A stretch of 64,000 nt of DNA from Shouchella rhizosphaerae (GCF_900142675.1 NZ_FRBS01000002.1:558001-622000); one strand, 5' to 3'; counted from the stretch's first letter, positions 17,579 to 29,164 are shown. Notes: a model not told the origin generated them from the sequence alone. Program-made: numbers and translations.

Positions 17579-18076
17579 GTCGCACTTTTTGTGAGTGCGT
17601 GGATTGAAATCAAAAAGGATCAGCGATGAAGCGTTTTGCCAGATAGTCGCACTTTTTGTGAGTGCGTGGATTGAAATAACTAGCAAGGAAAAATGCAAAA
17701 TCTCAATTACTGTCGCACTTTTTGTGAGTGCGTGGATTGAAATAAACAACTGCTTGATGAATTTAAGTATACACAACGTCGCACTTTTTGTGAGTGCGTG
17801 GATTGAAATTGTCTCTGACATTACTACCCCCCTGTTAGCTAGGGTCGCACTTTTTGTGAGTGCGTGGATTGAAATATACGCCCTTGGCGCGGCATGGCGC
17901 TTTTTGTTAGTCGCACTCTTTGTGAGTGCGTGGATTGAAATCATTTTAGGAGTTGACGCAGCGAACATCCGTTTATCGTCGCACTCTTTTTATGAGTGCG
18001 TGGGATTGAAATCCGTCTACGCACCCAATCACCAGGGTCGCCATCGTCACACTCCTGGCGAGTACGTGGGTTAAAT
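17579..18076 (+). CRISPR. CRISPR array 3, 7 repeats plus one decayed repeat
   Basis: Repeats start at 17579, 17646, 17712, 17778, 17844, 17910 and 17978, with a heavily mutated one at 18046-18076. The first five read CACTTTTTG, and the sixth reads CACTCTTTG like arrays 1 and 5. The seventh has insertions (35 bp), and the last keeps only GTCACACTC, GAGTACGTGG and TTAAAT. Decay increases away from the leader, as expected for a trailer end. Spacers are 34-36 bp. Confidence 0.96.
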
Positions 18077-18109
18077 AAAGGCGGGAGTAAGCCCCTCGCG
18101 CTTGCTCCC

Positions 18110-18280
18110 TTGTCACACGAGTGCGTCGCTAAGTTTCTAGCTATAGAATTCCGACCCCAGCTTGCATAAAAAATCCCCTTTTCTCGGAATCTCCCCAATT
18201 TCCCGCGCCCCAAAAATGTAGCCACATTTTTATTGCTCATAAAATTTTCCTAAATGGTAATATGTTTAAAAAGACTAGAT
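18110..18280 (+). other. decayed CRISPR leader relic
   Basis: After the decayed end of array 3 the sequence keeps leader landmarks in order: CGACCCCAGCTTGCATAAAA corresponds to the leader's CGAACCCCAAGCGCACATAAAA block. About 25 bp later TTTCCCGCGCCCCAAAAA corresponds to the CACCCGCACCAAAAAA block. A fragment TGTCACACGAGTGCGTCGC at about 18112 resembles a repeat half. No repeat follows the relic. I read it as the remains of a further leader-array unit. Confidence 0.5.
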
Positions 18281-18295
18281 ACGGGGGGAGCGAAA

Positions 18296-18770
18296 TTGGA
18301 AATTCGTACAGTGAAAGACTCTGACTACTTATGTAATTTCTCCACTAATTAATAAGTGGTGGGGTGGAAGAAAGATGTCTGATAAGTTGCCCAAATTATT
18401 TTTCGACCACTTTAGCAATACAAGTTTCATTGCTGAAAAGGATGAAAAACTTATTGGCTTTCTAATAGGATTCCTTTCTCAATCACATCAAAAAGTAGCC
18501 TATATACATTTTGTTGGAGTTCACCCTGATTACAGAAAGCAAAGCGTTGGCAAACATTTATACAATCAATTTTTTCATGTGGTTCAGCAAAACGGGCGAA
18601 GTATTGTTCGCTGTGTAACTTCTCCTGTCAATAAAACTTCAATTGCCTTTCATACCAAGATGGGATTTTGTATTGAAGAGGGAGACAAAAAGATGGATGG
18701 TATTTTTGTAAATACCGACTATGATGGACCGCACGAAGACAGAGTTTTATTTGAGAAACGTTTAATCTAA
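18296..18770 (+). pseudogene. GNAT acetyltransferase gene broken by a 1-bp frameshift near its start
   Basis: The open part from ATG 18375 (131 residues) is a GNAT domain: YIHFVGVHPDYRKQSVGKHLY is the acetyl-CoA loop, followed by VNKTSIAFHTKMGF. Upstream, TTG 18296 behind GGGGGGAG opens the expected N-terminus (EIRTVKDSDY) but runs to a stop at about 18350. The expected continuation (ISPLINKWWGGRK) is in the +1 frame from 18333 and joins the long ORF. One extra base within TACTTATGTA (18326-18335) accounts for this. Internal restart at 18375 would give a protein lacking its first strand. The N-acetylation substrate is unknown. Confidence 0.8.
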
Positions 18771-18814
18771 GTCACGATTTGCTTTTCTAGGCATGGAAGG
18801 ATAATAGCGTCCGC

Positions 18815-18850
18815 TTAAAAAAGAGAGCCAAGAGTTCAACTCCTGGCTCT
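18815..18850 (-). terminator. terminator of rph
   Basis: AGAGCCAAGAGTT, CA, ACTCCTGGCTCT forms a stem at 18824-18850, followed on the minus strand by CTCTTTTTT. It lies 38 bp beyond the rph stop. Together with about 20 bp on its far side it is a near repeat of the element at 6787-6830. Confidence 0.8.
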
Positions 18851-18888
18851 AATTAGGCTTATAAGATTCGAATGCCCTTTTTTATGAT

Positions 18889-21489
<2,601 letters not shown>

Positions 21490-21633
21490 TCAATATCTCT
21501 CCTTTCAAATCTTAACATTCTAATGAATTTTAGCAGCAGTCAATGAGAATGAATAGTCTATAATAACTTGTGTCTATATGCTATAATTAATCTAGGGAAA
21601 GTGTAACTTTTTTAACATAGCTAACCGTACTGT

Positions 21634-21650
21634 AAACGGGTGACCCGTTT
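21634..21650. promoter_or_regulatory. 17-bp palindrome upstream of rph
   Basis: AAACGGG-TGA-CCCGTTT is a perfect 7-bp inverted repeat 145 bp upstream of the rph start. Rifamycin-inactivation genes often carry a conserved promoter-proximal palindrome (the rifamycin-associated element of actinomycetes). This sequence differs from that element, so it is only a candidate operator. The rest of 21490-21804 has no gene. Confidence 0.3.
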
Positions 21651-21804
21651 CAACCTCTAGAAAGCAATTCATACCTCCTTTCGTCCACAACGAATATCGT
21701 TAAAACCCGATTTTAAGAACAGCCTTGATGAACAAGCGCATGTAAAAGAGCAGAAGAGAATGACATTGATTGCCCTTCTTAGTATTTAAAAGAATAGAAG
21801 TGGT

Positions 21805-21993
21805 GTTTTTTTGGTGCGAACCCTAAGCGCACATAAAACCCCTAGATCACCCGCACCAAAAAAGAGCCTAATTATGAAAAAGCATGTGTAAAAATGGTGA
21901 AATGTTGTCTGTGTGCCATGATAGAATAAAGGAAAAGAGCGGCTTTTTCCTATTATTGATTGTTTTACTTCCAATAATTACGGGGATTTCGCT
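21805..21993 (+). promoter_or_regulatory. CRISPR leader 4
   Basis: A full leader copy, opening with TTTTTTTTGGTGCG and CGCACCAAAAAA. The inner GTGCG...CGCAC pair and the junction-proximal CCTATTATTG to CAATAATTACGG repeat are present. It ends in TTTCGCT at the first repeat of array 4. Confidence 0.87.
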
Positions 21994-22491
21994 GTCGCAC
22001 TCTTAGTGAGTGCGTGGATTGAAATGATGACAGGGTTTAATGATACAAATATCCTCCCTGTCGCACTCTTAGTGAGTGCGTGGATTGAAATACCGAACTC
22101 GGTAAAGAATGAAACAATCGCTTTTCGTCGCACTCCTTGTGAGTGCGTGGATTGAAATAACGATTTCCTCTTGATTGATTTTAATAATCATTGTCGCACT
22201 CCTTGTGAGTGCGTGGATTGAAATTTCGCTCACGTCAGGCTTCAATGATTTTGACTGGGTCGCACTCCTTGTGAGTGCGTGGATTGAAATATTAAACAAT
22301 ATATCGTCGGAAATAATGCGGGTTGTCGCACTCCTTGTGAGTGCGTGGATTGAAATTCAGCGCAAGTCTTTCCGTAGCCCCTACGCTGGCTAAGTCGCAC
22401 TCCTTGTGAGTGCGTGGATTGAAATAGGATTACCAGTCTACAAAAGATTGGACGCTTGAGTCGCACTTTTAGTGAGTGCATGGATTGAAAC
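21994..22491 (+). CRISPR. CRISPR array 4, 8 repeats and 7 spacers, mixed repeat variants
   Basis: Repeats start at 21994, 22060, 22127, 22193, 22259, 22325, 22394 and 22460. The two leader-proximal copies have CACTCTTAG, as in array 2. The next five have CACTCCTTG, and the last is degenerate (CACTTTTAG, GTGCATGG, ending GAAAC). Spacers are 34-37 bp. The switch of variant within the array records either a mutation of the copied repeat or recombination with another array. Confidence 0.97.
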
Positions 22492-22499
22492 ACGCTGCT

Positions 22500-22803
22500 G
22501 CCGTAGCAAATGAATTTAGCTCAATGGAAGAAAGAGGACGAATTATCAATTTTTTCACTTCTGTCGTCGGTCAAATGTTTCCAACGTATAGTGGGTACGC
22601 TGATTGGCTTGAATGCTGGCGCCTTATTGTTTGTTGTTGTCGCGTTTACGTTTCTGGCGGTTTCGTCATTCCTGTTTGGCTGCAACCAGCGATAGTCATT
22701 TCCGACAAGGGCACATCTTCTGGTTATGGCGTTTTTATTTTAAAATCGACACCGAGGCACTGGTTTTTACCGCTTGGCGCTAACCAATGCTGACGCCTTT
22801 CAT
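22500..22803 (+). pseudogene. membrane-protein gene remnant next to array 4
   Basis: Two overlapping frames run through this stretch without a credible complete gene. One encodes VANEFSSMEERGRIINFFTS (from about 22503). The other, further on, encodes RIVGTLIGLNAGALLFVVVA and a hydrophobic tail ending in FLFGCNQR at a stop (22695), after which more hydrophobic sequence continues. The R-I-x-G-T-x-I-G-x-x-x-G pattern resembles the helix of FUSC-type aromatic exporters, but the match is weak. I read it as a decayed membrane-protein gene. Confidence 0.3.
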
Positions 22804-23703
22804 TCAATAAAAATCATCTTTAGTAAAGCCATTAATCAAATCGATCAATCTAGATAAATGGATTGTATGCGCGTCTTCTTTACGGGTACAAAGGTAAACA
22901 GGCCGTTTAATCTCGATATCTTTTACAAGAACTTTGCCTAGTTCATTTCGGTGAATATGGTCTTTGACGGCAAGTGAGGGGGCAAGCATCGCGCCATAAC
23001 CTGCAAGAACAGATCGGATTGATTCGTTAAGCCCGTGAAATTGGATGCCAATGTTTGGGACAGGGACATTATGAAGGTTGCATAAGGAAAAAAGGACTTC
23101 TCTTGTAGAACTCCCCTCTTCTCTCACTAGAAATGGCTCGTCCATTAAATCGTGCAATGAGACCTCTTGTCCATCATATTTATGCCCTGTGGGGACAATA
23201 AACCAAAACTCAATATCCATAAGATGATGAAGTTGGATGGTGGGATGGTGCCATTCTTCTTTTACCACAAACGCAATGTCCGATTTATAGTGTAGAAGCT
23301 GGTCAACCACTTGATAGGAATTGCCGCTAGAAAGGTTGATTTTTACAGACGGATAAGCCAATTTAAACTTTGCCAACCAGGTTGGGAGTAAATAATTGGC
23401 TGGTAGAGACGTAGAAGAAATATGAAGTTCTTGCAATTCTCCATCCTTTAATTGGATGAGCTTATTTTCAATGTCTTGTTCCATATTGAATAAGCTTTCC
23501 GCCCGCTTGACTAGAAATTCTCCTTCTTTCGTAAGGTTGATTCCTCTTCCTTCTGTTTTTATTAGTTTTAGTCCCGTCTCTTTTTCCAAATTTCTTATTT
23601 GAATCGTGACTGCCGGTTGACTGATAGAAAGAGCGTCAGCAGCCTTAGTTACACTTTTCAGAGCAGCCACTTTCGTAAAAATACGCAAGGCGTGAAGGTT
23701 CAT
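22804..23703 (-). CDS. LysR-family regulator
   Basis: A 299-residue LysR regulator. Residues 1-60 form the winged helix (FTKVAALKSVTKAADALSISQPAVTIQIRNLE). Residues ~90-295 form the periplasmic-binding-like sensor domain (LHISSTSLPANYLLPTWLAKF, GYGAMLAPSLAVKD). It is divergent from a TauE/SafE-type sulfur-compound exporter, 109 bp away, the common arrangement in which LysR proteins of the CysL type control sulfur or organic-acid transport. Its effector is not evident. Start ATG 23703 follows AAAGGGAG. Confidence 0.88.
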   Translation of the reverse strand: MNLHALRIFTKVAALKSVTKAADALSISQPAVTIQIRNLEKETGLKLIKTEGRGINLTKEGEFLVKRAESLFNMEQDIENKLIQLKDGELQELHISSTSLPANYLLPTWLAKFKLAYPSVKINLSSGNSYQVVDQLLHYKSDIAFVVKEEWHHPTIQLHHLMDIEFWFIVPTGHKYDGQEVSLHDLMDEPFLVREEGSSTREVLFSLCNLHNVPVPNIGIQFHGLNESIRSVLAGYGAMLAPSLAVKDHIHRNELGKVLVKDIEIKRPVYLCTRKEDAHTIHLSRLIDLINGFTKDDFY

Positions 23704-23812
23704 GATCGGCTCCCTTTCATAAAATATTTTTATAAATGTACAAAAAAGATATATTAGATTTATCTGTTTTCATTATATACCCTGTAAGTAATGAACTGAA
23801 AAGGAGTATTTA

Positions 23813-24628
23813 ATGAAACACATACGATATGGATTACTAGTTTTCATGATAATAAGTTTTAGTTTTGGCCGTTCTATAGTCGATAATCATCTTGCCCTTT
23901 TGGTTGTGATCGGAATGTTGTCTTCTTTTATAGGGACTTTAGCAGGAGGAGGAGGTTTGATCACCGTTCCAGCGATGATGTTAACTGGCATTCCGATTCA
24001 AACAAGCATTGCGACGAATAAGTTTTCTTCTGGAATTGCCGCCATGTCTAGTGTCTTTTATTTAGTCAATCGTCGCCAGCTTACGATACAGGCAATCGTT
24101 AAAACTGTAGCCACTGCCTTTGTCGGAGGGATTGCTGGTGCGTTGCTTACCGCATATATTTCAGAAAAAACGATGAATGTCGTGGCATTTGTGCTGCTTT
24201 TCTTTGCCTTGATCGTCACTGTGGGAAGCAAGAATTGGGCCAAGGGGAGAAAGGGCGAAGAAGTTACGCTTTCTCCTCAAAGCTGGCGGCCATGGACTCC
24301 TTTGTTTATCGCAGCCTATGATGGAGGGTTTGGTCCCGGTTCTTCTACATTTGGAATTTTGTATTACATGAAAAAACATCATACCTATTTAAAAGCAGTC
24401 CAGCTAACACGAGTATTAATTTTAGGAAGCTGCGTCGGTGGTTTTCTCGTATTCTATCAAACCGGGTTCTTTCAATGGCCGTATGCAGTCGCACTGGCGA
24501 TCGGTTCCACGGTCGGTTCCCAAGTTGGCTTGCTTGTCCTACCGAAAGTTCCAATGAAACTGGCGAAGGGATTATTACTAACAGTCACGTGCCTATTGAT
24601 TTTATCAATTGTTTATAAATTGGTGTGA
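23813..24628 (+). CDS. TauE/SafE-family membrane transporter
   Basis: A 271-residue protein with about eight hydrophobic segments and the family pattern: GTLAGGGGLITVPAMMLTGI in the first half and AAYDGGFGPGSSTFGI in the second, with TSIATNKFSS between. Known: TauE/SafE (DUF81) proteins export sulfite or sulfoacetate or take up related anions. Start ATG 23813 follows AAAAGGAG. It is monocistronic with a terminator at 24661-24699 and probably regulated by the divergent LysR protein. Substrate unknown. Confidence 0.85.
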   Translation: MKHIRYGLLVFMIISFSFGRSIVDNHLALLVVIGMLSSFIGTLAGGGGLITVPAMMLTGIPIQTSIATNKFSSGIAAMSSVFYLVNRRQLTIQAIVKTVATAFVGGIAGALLTAYISEKTMNVVAFVLLFFALIVTVGSKNWAKGRKGEEVTLSPQSWRPWTPLFIAAYDGGFGPGSSTFGILYYMKKHHTYLKAVQLTRVLILGSCVGGFLVFYQTGFFQWPYAVALAIGSTVGSQVGLLVLPKVPMKLAKGLLLTVTCLLILSIVYKLV

Positions 24629-24660
24629 AGGGCGCCGATTTGAAAGTGAAAACAAAACCT

Positions 24661-24699
24661 AAAAAAGCGTGTACAGTCTCATTGCTGTACGCCTTTTTT
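24661..24699 (+). terminator. terminator of the TauE/SafE gene
   Basis: AAAAAGCGTGTACAG, loop TCTCATTG, CTGTACGCCTTTTTT: intrinsic terminator about 35 bp after the stop codon. Confidence 0.9.
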
Positions 24700-24810
24700 A
24701 GGTCTTTATAAACTGAGCATACTCTAAAACGAATCCTTATTGTTAACGGTCATGTTGACCCGAAGATACTTCTAAAGCGTATAATAAGAAATCAAAAAGG
24801 AGGGGTGGGC

Positions 24811-26514
24811 TTGTTTCAGCAATTGTATCAGCTTCTTGGTCTTAGTCGGTTTCGGCGCAAAATTTTAATCATCTTTCTTTTGTTTTCGATTATGCCTATT
24901 TTGTTTATCGGGTTTGTATCTAAACAGTTGGCAGACCGAAGCCTCATTGAAACGTATAGAGAACGTAATCAAGCGCAACTAGTCAATGCAAGCAAATTGA
25001 TCGACCGTTCGTTGGAAGATATTGTGAACATTCAGCGTTTAATATTGGCGGACCGCTCGATTCGCCACGAGCTGGTCAGAAGCAATGAGCAAGTATACGA
25101 AGGAGACGAGACGATTGGTGTTGATACGTACCGGAACTTGCAGCGGTTATTGTCCAATTATTTGGTTGACCAGCGTTATGTCGATTCGGTTTGTCTATTT
25201 GATGCGTTTTTTCGCTCTGTCTGCCATGGCGGCAGCGCTGAAAGAGAGGCACAGACCTTTCAGACAAAAAAGTGGTATTTGGATGCGTTAAATGAAAATG
25301 GCGGTGAGTTGCTGTTTGCAGAGAATGTATTGGCTGAAGAGAAAGATACATTTTCTTACGTGAAATCGTTGCGTAATCCAGAAGAATTTAAATTGGATCG
25401 GATTGGGTTACTTGTAGTAACGATTGATAAGTCGCTGTTAGAAGATGTTAATACAAGCCAAGAAAGTGATTTGATCGTTCAGTCAGAAGATTATACAGTT
25501 TTGGATACAAGGACGGATGGCGGCAAAAGCGATGGCGTTGATGAAGCCTCATTAGAATCGGAAAACTACATTTTCGATGCGTATACAAATTCGGCTTCTG
25601 GTTGGAAACTATATTCCGTTATAAGCGAGGACAAATTGCTGGGACAGCTAAACAATATTGGCGCTGTCACATTAGCACTAGGCGGGGGAATGTCTGTGTT
25701 GTTAATGATTGTGATGATCCCTGTATCGCGACGATTAAGTGGCCCTTTATCGCAAGTTTATGAAAGCGCTATCCAATTATTTGGTTGGCCTCCTAATGAA
25801 CAAAAAAGAGGGTTGGATGAGTTAAAAGTGATTGATGGAACATTTAAGCGTGTTGCTTTCCAACATAAACAACTAAATGAACGGTTAATGGAGGCAAAAC
25901 TACGGGAAAAGGAGGCGGAGCTAAAATTATTGCAGGCGCAAATCAATCCTCATTTTTTATATAATACGTTGTCGTCTATTTACTGGCTGGCAAAAATGAA
26001 AAAACAGTCCGAGATTGCGCAAATGGCGATCTCACTATCTGAAAGTTTCAAAATTAGCTTGAACAACGGAAAAGAACACATCCCTCTCCAAAAAGAGTTG
26101 GAACATATTCGACACTACATTACGATTCAAAACATCCGGTTTCGAGGGAAATTCCAATACAAAGAAGAAATTGATGACCGTTTATTAAATGTCGAGATTA
26201 TTAAACTATTGCTGCAGCCGCTGATCGAGAATGCGATTATCCATGGCTTAGAAAAGAAGGAAAGCACTGGCCGCGTTTTGCTGCGGGCTTTTGTAGAGGG
26301 GGATACACTCGTGTTTCAAATTAAAGACGATGGAGTTGGAATGGAACATACATCCCAAGCAATGCACGGATTTGGGTTAAAAAATGTTCATGAACGAATT
26401 CAGCTTTATTACGGAGGAAAAAGTGGGTTGACGATTGCAAGTGCCGTCAATCAAGGTACGGTGGTGACGGTGCGTTTACAACTTAGAAAGGGAGAGATCT
26501 TATGCTTCGGGTAA
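24811..26514 (+). CDS. YesM-type sensor histidine kinase
   Basis: A 567-residue membrane kinase. A first transmembrane helix (about 19-40) and a second (about 285-305) enclose an extracellular sensor domain. The cytosolic part has a linker, the His_kinase core (LKLLQAQINPHFLYNTLSS, His followed by Phe) and an HATPase with LLLQPLIENAIIHGLEKKE and IKDDGVGM. The start chosen is TTG 24811, seven bases after AAGGAGG; GTG 24805 is too close to it. It overlaps the AraC-type response regulator gene by 13 bp. Such pairs sense extracellular oligosaccharides and control neighbouring ABC importers, here the locus at 27.9-33.7 kb. Confidence 0.92.
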   Translation: MFQQLYQLLGLSRFRRKILIIFLLFSIMPILFIGFVSKQLADRSLIETYRERNQAQLVNASKLIDRSLEDIVNIQRLILADRSIRHELVRSNEQVYEGDETIGVDTYRNLQRLLSNYLVDQRYVDSVCLFDAFFRSVCHGGSAEREAQTFQTKKWYLDALNENGGELLFAENVLAEEKDTFSYVKSLRNPEEFKLDRIGLLVVTIDKSLLEDVNTSQESDLIVQSEDYTVLDTRTDGGKSDGVDEASLESENYIFDAYTNSASGWKLYSVISEDKLLGQLNNIGAVTLALGGGMSVLLMIVMIPVSRRLSGPLSQVYESAIQLFGWPPNEQKRGLDELKVIDGTFKRVAFQHKQLNERLMEAKLREKEAELKLLQAQINPHFLYNTLSSIYWLAKMKKQSEIAQMAISLSESFKISLNNGKEHIPLQKELEHIRHYITIQNIRFRGKFQYKEEIDDRLLNVEIIKLLLQPLIENAIIHGLEKKESTGRVLLRAFVEGDTLVFQIKDDGVGMEHTSQAMHGFGLKNVHERIQLYYGGKSGLTIASAVNQGTVVTVRLQLRKGEILCFG

Positions 26515-27236
26515 TCATTGTCGATGATGAACCATTAATGGTAGAAGGCATGGTGCAAATGGTTGACTGGGAAGCAAATGGGGCGAAAGTAGTTGGCACG
26601 GCACACAGTGGTGGTGAAGCCCTTGTACTAGTAGAGAAGGAAAAACCTGATTTGATTTTTACAGACATTGAGATGCCCGGGATGGACGGGCTTGATTTTT
26701 TAGAAGCAATCAAACCGATTTCGCCCGATTCGCTATTGTTTCTTTTTAGCGCCCATACTGATTTTCATTATGCCAAGCGGGCATTAAAGCTAGGCGTGCT
26801 TGATTATTTAGTCAAGCCAGTCACAGTTCCGATGATCGAAGATGCCCTTGACCGGGCGCTCGTCCAAGAACGCAAGCTCGAACAAAAAGGGGGTGGTCGC
26901 CCTGAAAAAGCGAACCACCAGGCGATCCGAAAAGCGTTGGCTTTTATTGCTGAACGGTATAATCACGATATAACGATAGAGCATGTAGCGGAACATATTG
27001 GCATGAACGCTTCCTATTTCAGCACATTGTTTAAAAAGGAAATGGGCGTATCATATATCAAATACGTGACGAAATACCGGATGGAAATAGCGAAACAGTT
27101 GTTGCTGATGGGTGAAAAAGTAATGGATGTAAGTGAAAAAGTTGGCTATCAATCGTACCGCCATTTTTCCGAAACATTTAAAAAGCAGTACCAGATAACG
27201 CCAAGCGAGTTAAAAACGAAAGGGAGGACTGAATAA
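26502..27236 (+). CDS. YesN-type response regulator with AraC DNA-binding domain
   Basis: A 244-residue protein. The receiver domain occupies about 1-120, with acidic DDEP, phospho-acceptor Asp in LIFTDIEMPGMDG, and the switch Lys in VLDYLVKPV. A charged linker (ERKLEQKGGGRPEK) leads to an AraC double helix-turn-helix (ITIEHVAEHIGMNASYFSTL, then VSEKVGYQSYRHFSETFKKQ). It is translationally coupled to the kinase and probably activates the sugar ABC/rhamnosidase genes downstream. Confidence 0.93.
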   Translation: MLRVIIVDDEPLMVEGMVQMVDWEANGAKVVGTAHSGGEALVLVEKEKPDLIFTDIEMPGMDGLDFLEAIKPISPDSLLFLFSAHTDFHYAKRALKLGVLDYLVKPVTVPMIEDALDRALVQERKLEQKGGGRPEKANHQAIRKALAFIAERYNHDITIEHVAEHIGMNASYFSTLFKKEMGVSYIKYVTKYRMEIAKQLLLMGEKVMDVSEKVGYQSYRHFSETFKKQYQITPSELKTKGRTE

Positions 27237-27301
27237 CGGACGGAATATGCTGATGAGTTTGTCTAGGACATTACGGCGACTATTTGAACCAAAGAAATAT
27301 A

Positions 27302-27393
27302 CGTGAGGCAAGACTAGTGACGGTCTCACGCAGCCTTGAATAATTTAGCCTGTCGCCAAAGGTTCTCAGTTTAACCGAGGTAATCGACAGGCT
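27302..27393 (+). other. two consecutive hairpins in a gene-free stretch
   Basis: Between the response regulator and the next minus-strand gene (27237-27451) no credible ORF is seen. CGTGAG (27302-27307) pairs with CTCACG (27325-27330). AGCCTGTCG (27347-27355) pairs perfectly with CGACAGGCT (27385-27393), and a further CCTGTCGAC lies near 27425. This may be a structured RNA, a transcription terminator region or a remnant of a mobile element; no T-tract follows. Confidence 0.35.
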
Positions 27394-27451
27394 GTTATGG
27401 ACCGATGCCCGACCGAAAAAACATCCTGTCGACAAACGCTCGCACTCGATT

Positions 27452-27685
27452 CTATTCCTTAGTAAACCGATCTTGTTCTTCAAATTCAAACACAATTGAT
27501 TTTACATTGTGTAAATTCTCTTCCGCAAATGTATCTTGGTCATTCTCATCCCCAATATACACCATTGCATTGGTCTCTATTTGATAGATCAAATTGTATA
27601 AGTATGCCAGCACATGGACGGGCGTTCCATCTCTAGGACTTTCCTGAACATAGACGCCATTTTCAAAGATAAATGTTGCCTTCAA
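27452..27685 (-). CDS. 77-residue hypothetical protein
   Basis: A small acidic soluble protein starting KATFIFENGVYVQESPRDG, with YIGDENDQDTFAEENLHNV and VFEFEEQ later. The start is TTG 27685, eight bases behind AAAGGAG; a GTG nine bases upstream overlaps that site. No family is recognised. It lies alone on the minus strand between the two-component genes and the ABC importer operon. Confidence 0.6.
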   Translation of the reverse strand: MKATFIFENGVYVQESPRDGTPVHVLAYLYNLIYQIETNAMVYIGDENDQDTFAEENLHNVKSIVFEFEEQDRFTKE

Positions 27686-27823
27686 TGCAATCACTCCTTT
27701 TCTATAATTTATACGAGAGGAATAAGTTTCTCAATATTTATGAAAATCTTACATGAGTTGACTAATTCAAGCGTTAAACACGGTTATGCTTTTTTACCTA
27801 AAAAAAGCGGACATAAACCAATT

Positions 27824-27838
27824 TTTGAAGCGCTTACA
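27824..27838 (+). promoter_or_regulatory. candidate CcpA cre site ahead of the sugar ABC operon
   Basis: TTTGAAGCGCTTACA matches cre (WTGNAARCGNWWWCA) with one mismatch. It lies 46 bp upstream of the binding-protein start, a sensible place for catabolite repression of an oligosaccharide-uptake operon. Confidence 0.6.
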
Positions 27839-27883
27839 AAAATCGTTTTTCCGTCTTAGACTAATAAAAAAGGAGGGGAACGA

Positions 27884-29164
27884 ATGAAACAGTTGACTTT
27901 TCCACTTATGATGCTTGCTTCAATTGTTTTCGTCGGAGGGTGTTCATCAAGTTCTGGTGGAGAAATGGAAAGCAGTGGCGGCGAAAGGGAAATTCATTAT
28001 TTATCAAATCGCACGGCCAATCAAGGCCAACCACGTATTGTGATGCCGATCATGGAACAATTCCAGCAGAACAATCCTGATGTATCTCTTGATCTAGAAA
28101 CGATTGAGCAATCGGATCTTGTTCAGCGTATCCAACTGTTAACGGCAAGCAATGCGTTGCCAGACATGTTTGTGTATGAATCTGCTCAGCTGGATGATCT
28201 TATTTCAGGTGATTATATTGTCAATATTGAAGAAGCGTTAGGAGAAGCCGGTTTGCTAGATAATGTTCGCCCAGCAGCGCTCGATTTAATGCGGCAGTTA
28301 AGCGACACTGGAGAAATGTATGCGGTTCCAATGGAATTGAATATTGAAGGGTTCTGGTACAACAAAGAGATTTTTCAATCTCTCGGGTTAGAAGAACCAC
28401 AGACGTGGGACGAGCTGATGGCCATCAGCGATGTACTTTTAGAAAATGAGATTCAACCATTTGCGTTAGCAGGACAAGACCGTTGGCCGATCACACGATT
28501 TATTAATGCGTATGCAGTCCGGTATTACGGGGTTGATGCGATGCAACGTGTAGCAGATGGAGATTTATCGATTACCGATGAAGGCTTCATTAAAGCCGCA
28601 AAAACGGTGCAAGAAATGAGTGAACGTGGCTACTTCGGACAAGGGGTCAACGCGATGGATTATGATGCGGCAACGGCTTCGTTTTTAACTGGCCAGTCGG
28701 CGATGTATTACATGGGCAGCTGGGCATTAGGGGAAATGAATGACGAAAATCAAAACCATATAGGCGGGCCAGAGAACATTGGCTTTTTTAATGTGCCTGT
28801 TGTGGAGGGCGGTGTCGGAACACTTGAGGACTATATGATGAATGCAGGGATCGTCACCGTCTTTTCTAAAGCAGGCTTTGATGAGCCGACACGGGAATGG
28901 TTTACCTATTTGTACACTCATTATGCAGACCGGGCGATGAGTGAGCATGGGATGGTTTCTGGTTTGGCGACAAGTATAGAGCCAAATGACGATGATCCAT
29001 TAACCAAGCTTGTCCTTGACGAACTAGAGCAAGCGGAAAGCAGCGCTTTATGGTTTGAAGCAACATTTAATGCACGCAAACAGGAGCTTGCAGAAACAAA
29101 TGCACAGCAGTTGATCGAGGGATCGCTGACTCCAGAACAGTTCATGAGTGCCCTTGATGAGTGA
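27884..29164 (+). CDS. sugar ABC transporter substrate-binding lipoprotein
   Basis: A 426-residue extracellular solute-binding protein of the family-1 (oligosaccharide) type. The signal peptide ends in the lipobox VGGC at residue ~20, followed by a Ser/Gly linker. Typical motifs are PDMFVYESAQLDDLISGDYI, GFWYNKEIFQSLGLEEPQTW and FLTGQSAMYYMGSW. It is anchored to the membrane surface and delivers substrate to the two permeases downstream. No ATPase gene is in the operon, so a shared MsmX-type ATPase is presumably used. Rhamnose-containing glycans are the likely substrate, given the rhamnosidase gene that follows. Confidence 0.92.
   Translation: MKQLTFPLMMLASIVFVGGCSSSSGGEMESSGGEREIHYLSNRTANQGQPRIVMPIMEQFQQNNPDVSLDLETIEQSDLVQRIQLLTASNALPDMFVYESAQLDDLISGDYIVNIEEALGEAGLLDNVRPAALDLMRQLSDTGEMYAVPMELNIEGFWYNKEIFQSLGLEEPQTWDELMAISDVLLENEIQPFALAGQDRWPITRFINAYAVRYYGVDAMQRVADGDLSITDEGFIKAAKTVQEMSERGYFGQGVNAMDYDAATASFLTGQSAMYYMGSWALGEMNDENQNHIGGPENIGFFNVPVVEGGVGTLEDYMMNAGIVTVFSKAGFDEPTREWFTYLYTHYADRAMSEHGMVSGLATSIEPNDDDPLTKLVLDELEQAESSALWFEATFNARKQELAETNAQQLIEGSLTPEQFMSALDE

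Noticed and set aside
17595-18074. Long frames with repeated SAWIEI-type motifs over the arrays (also FNPRTHKECD-type on the minus strand)
   Set aside because: They are translations of CRISPR repeats and spacers; the period equals the repeat-spacer unit and there is no ribosome site.
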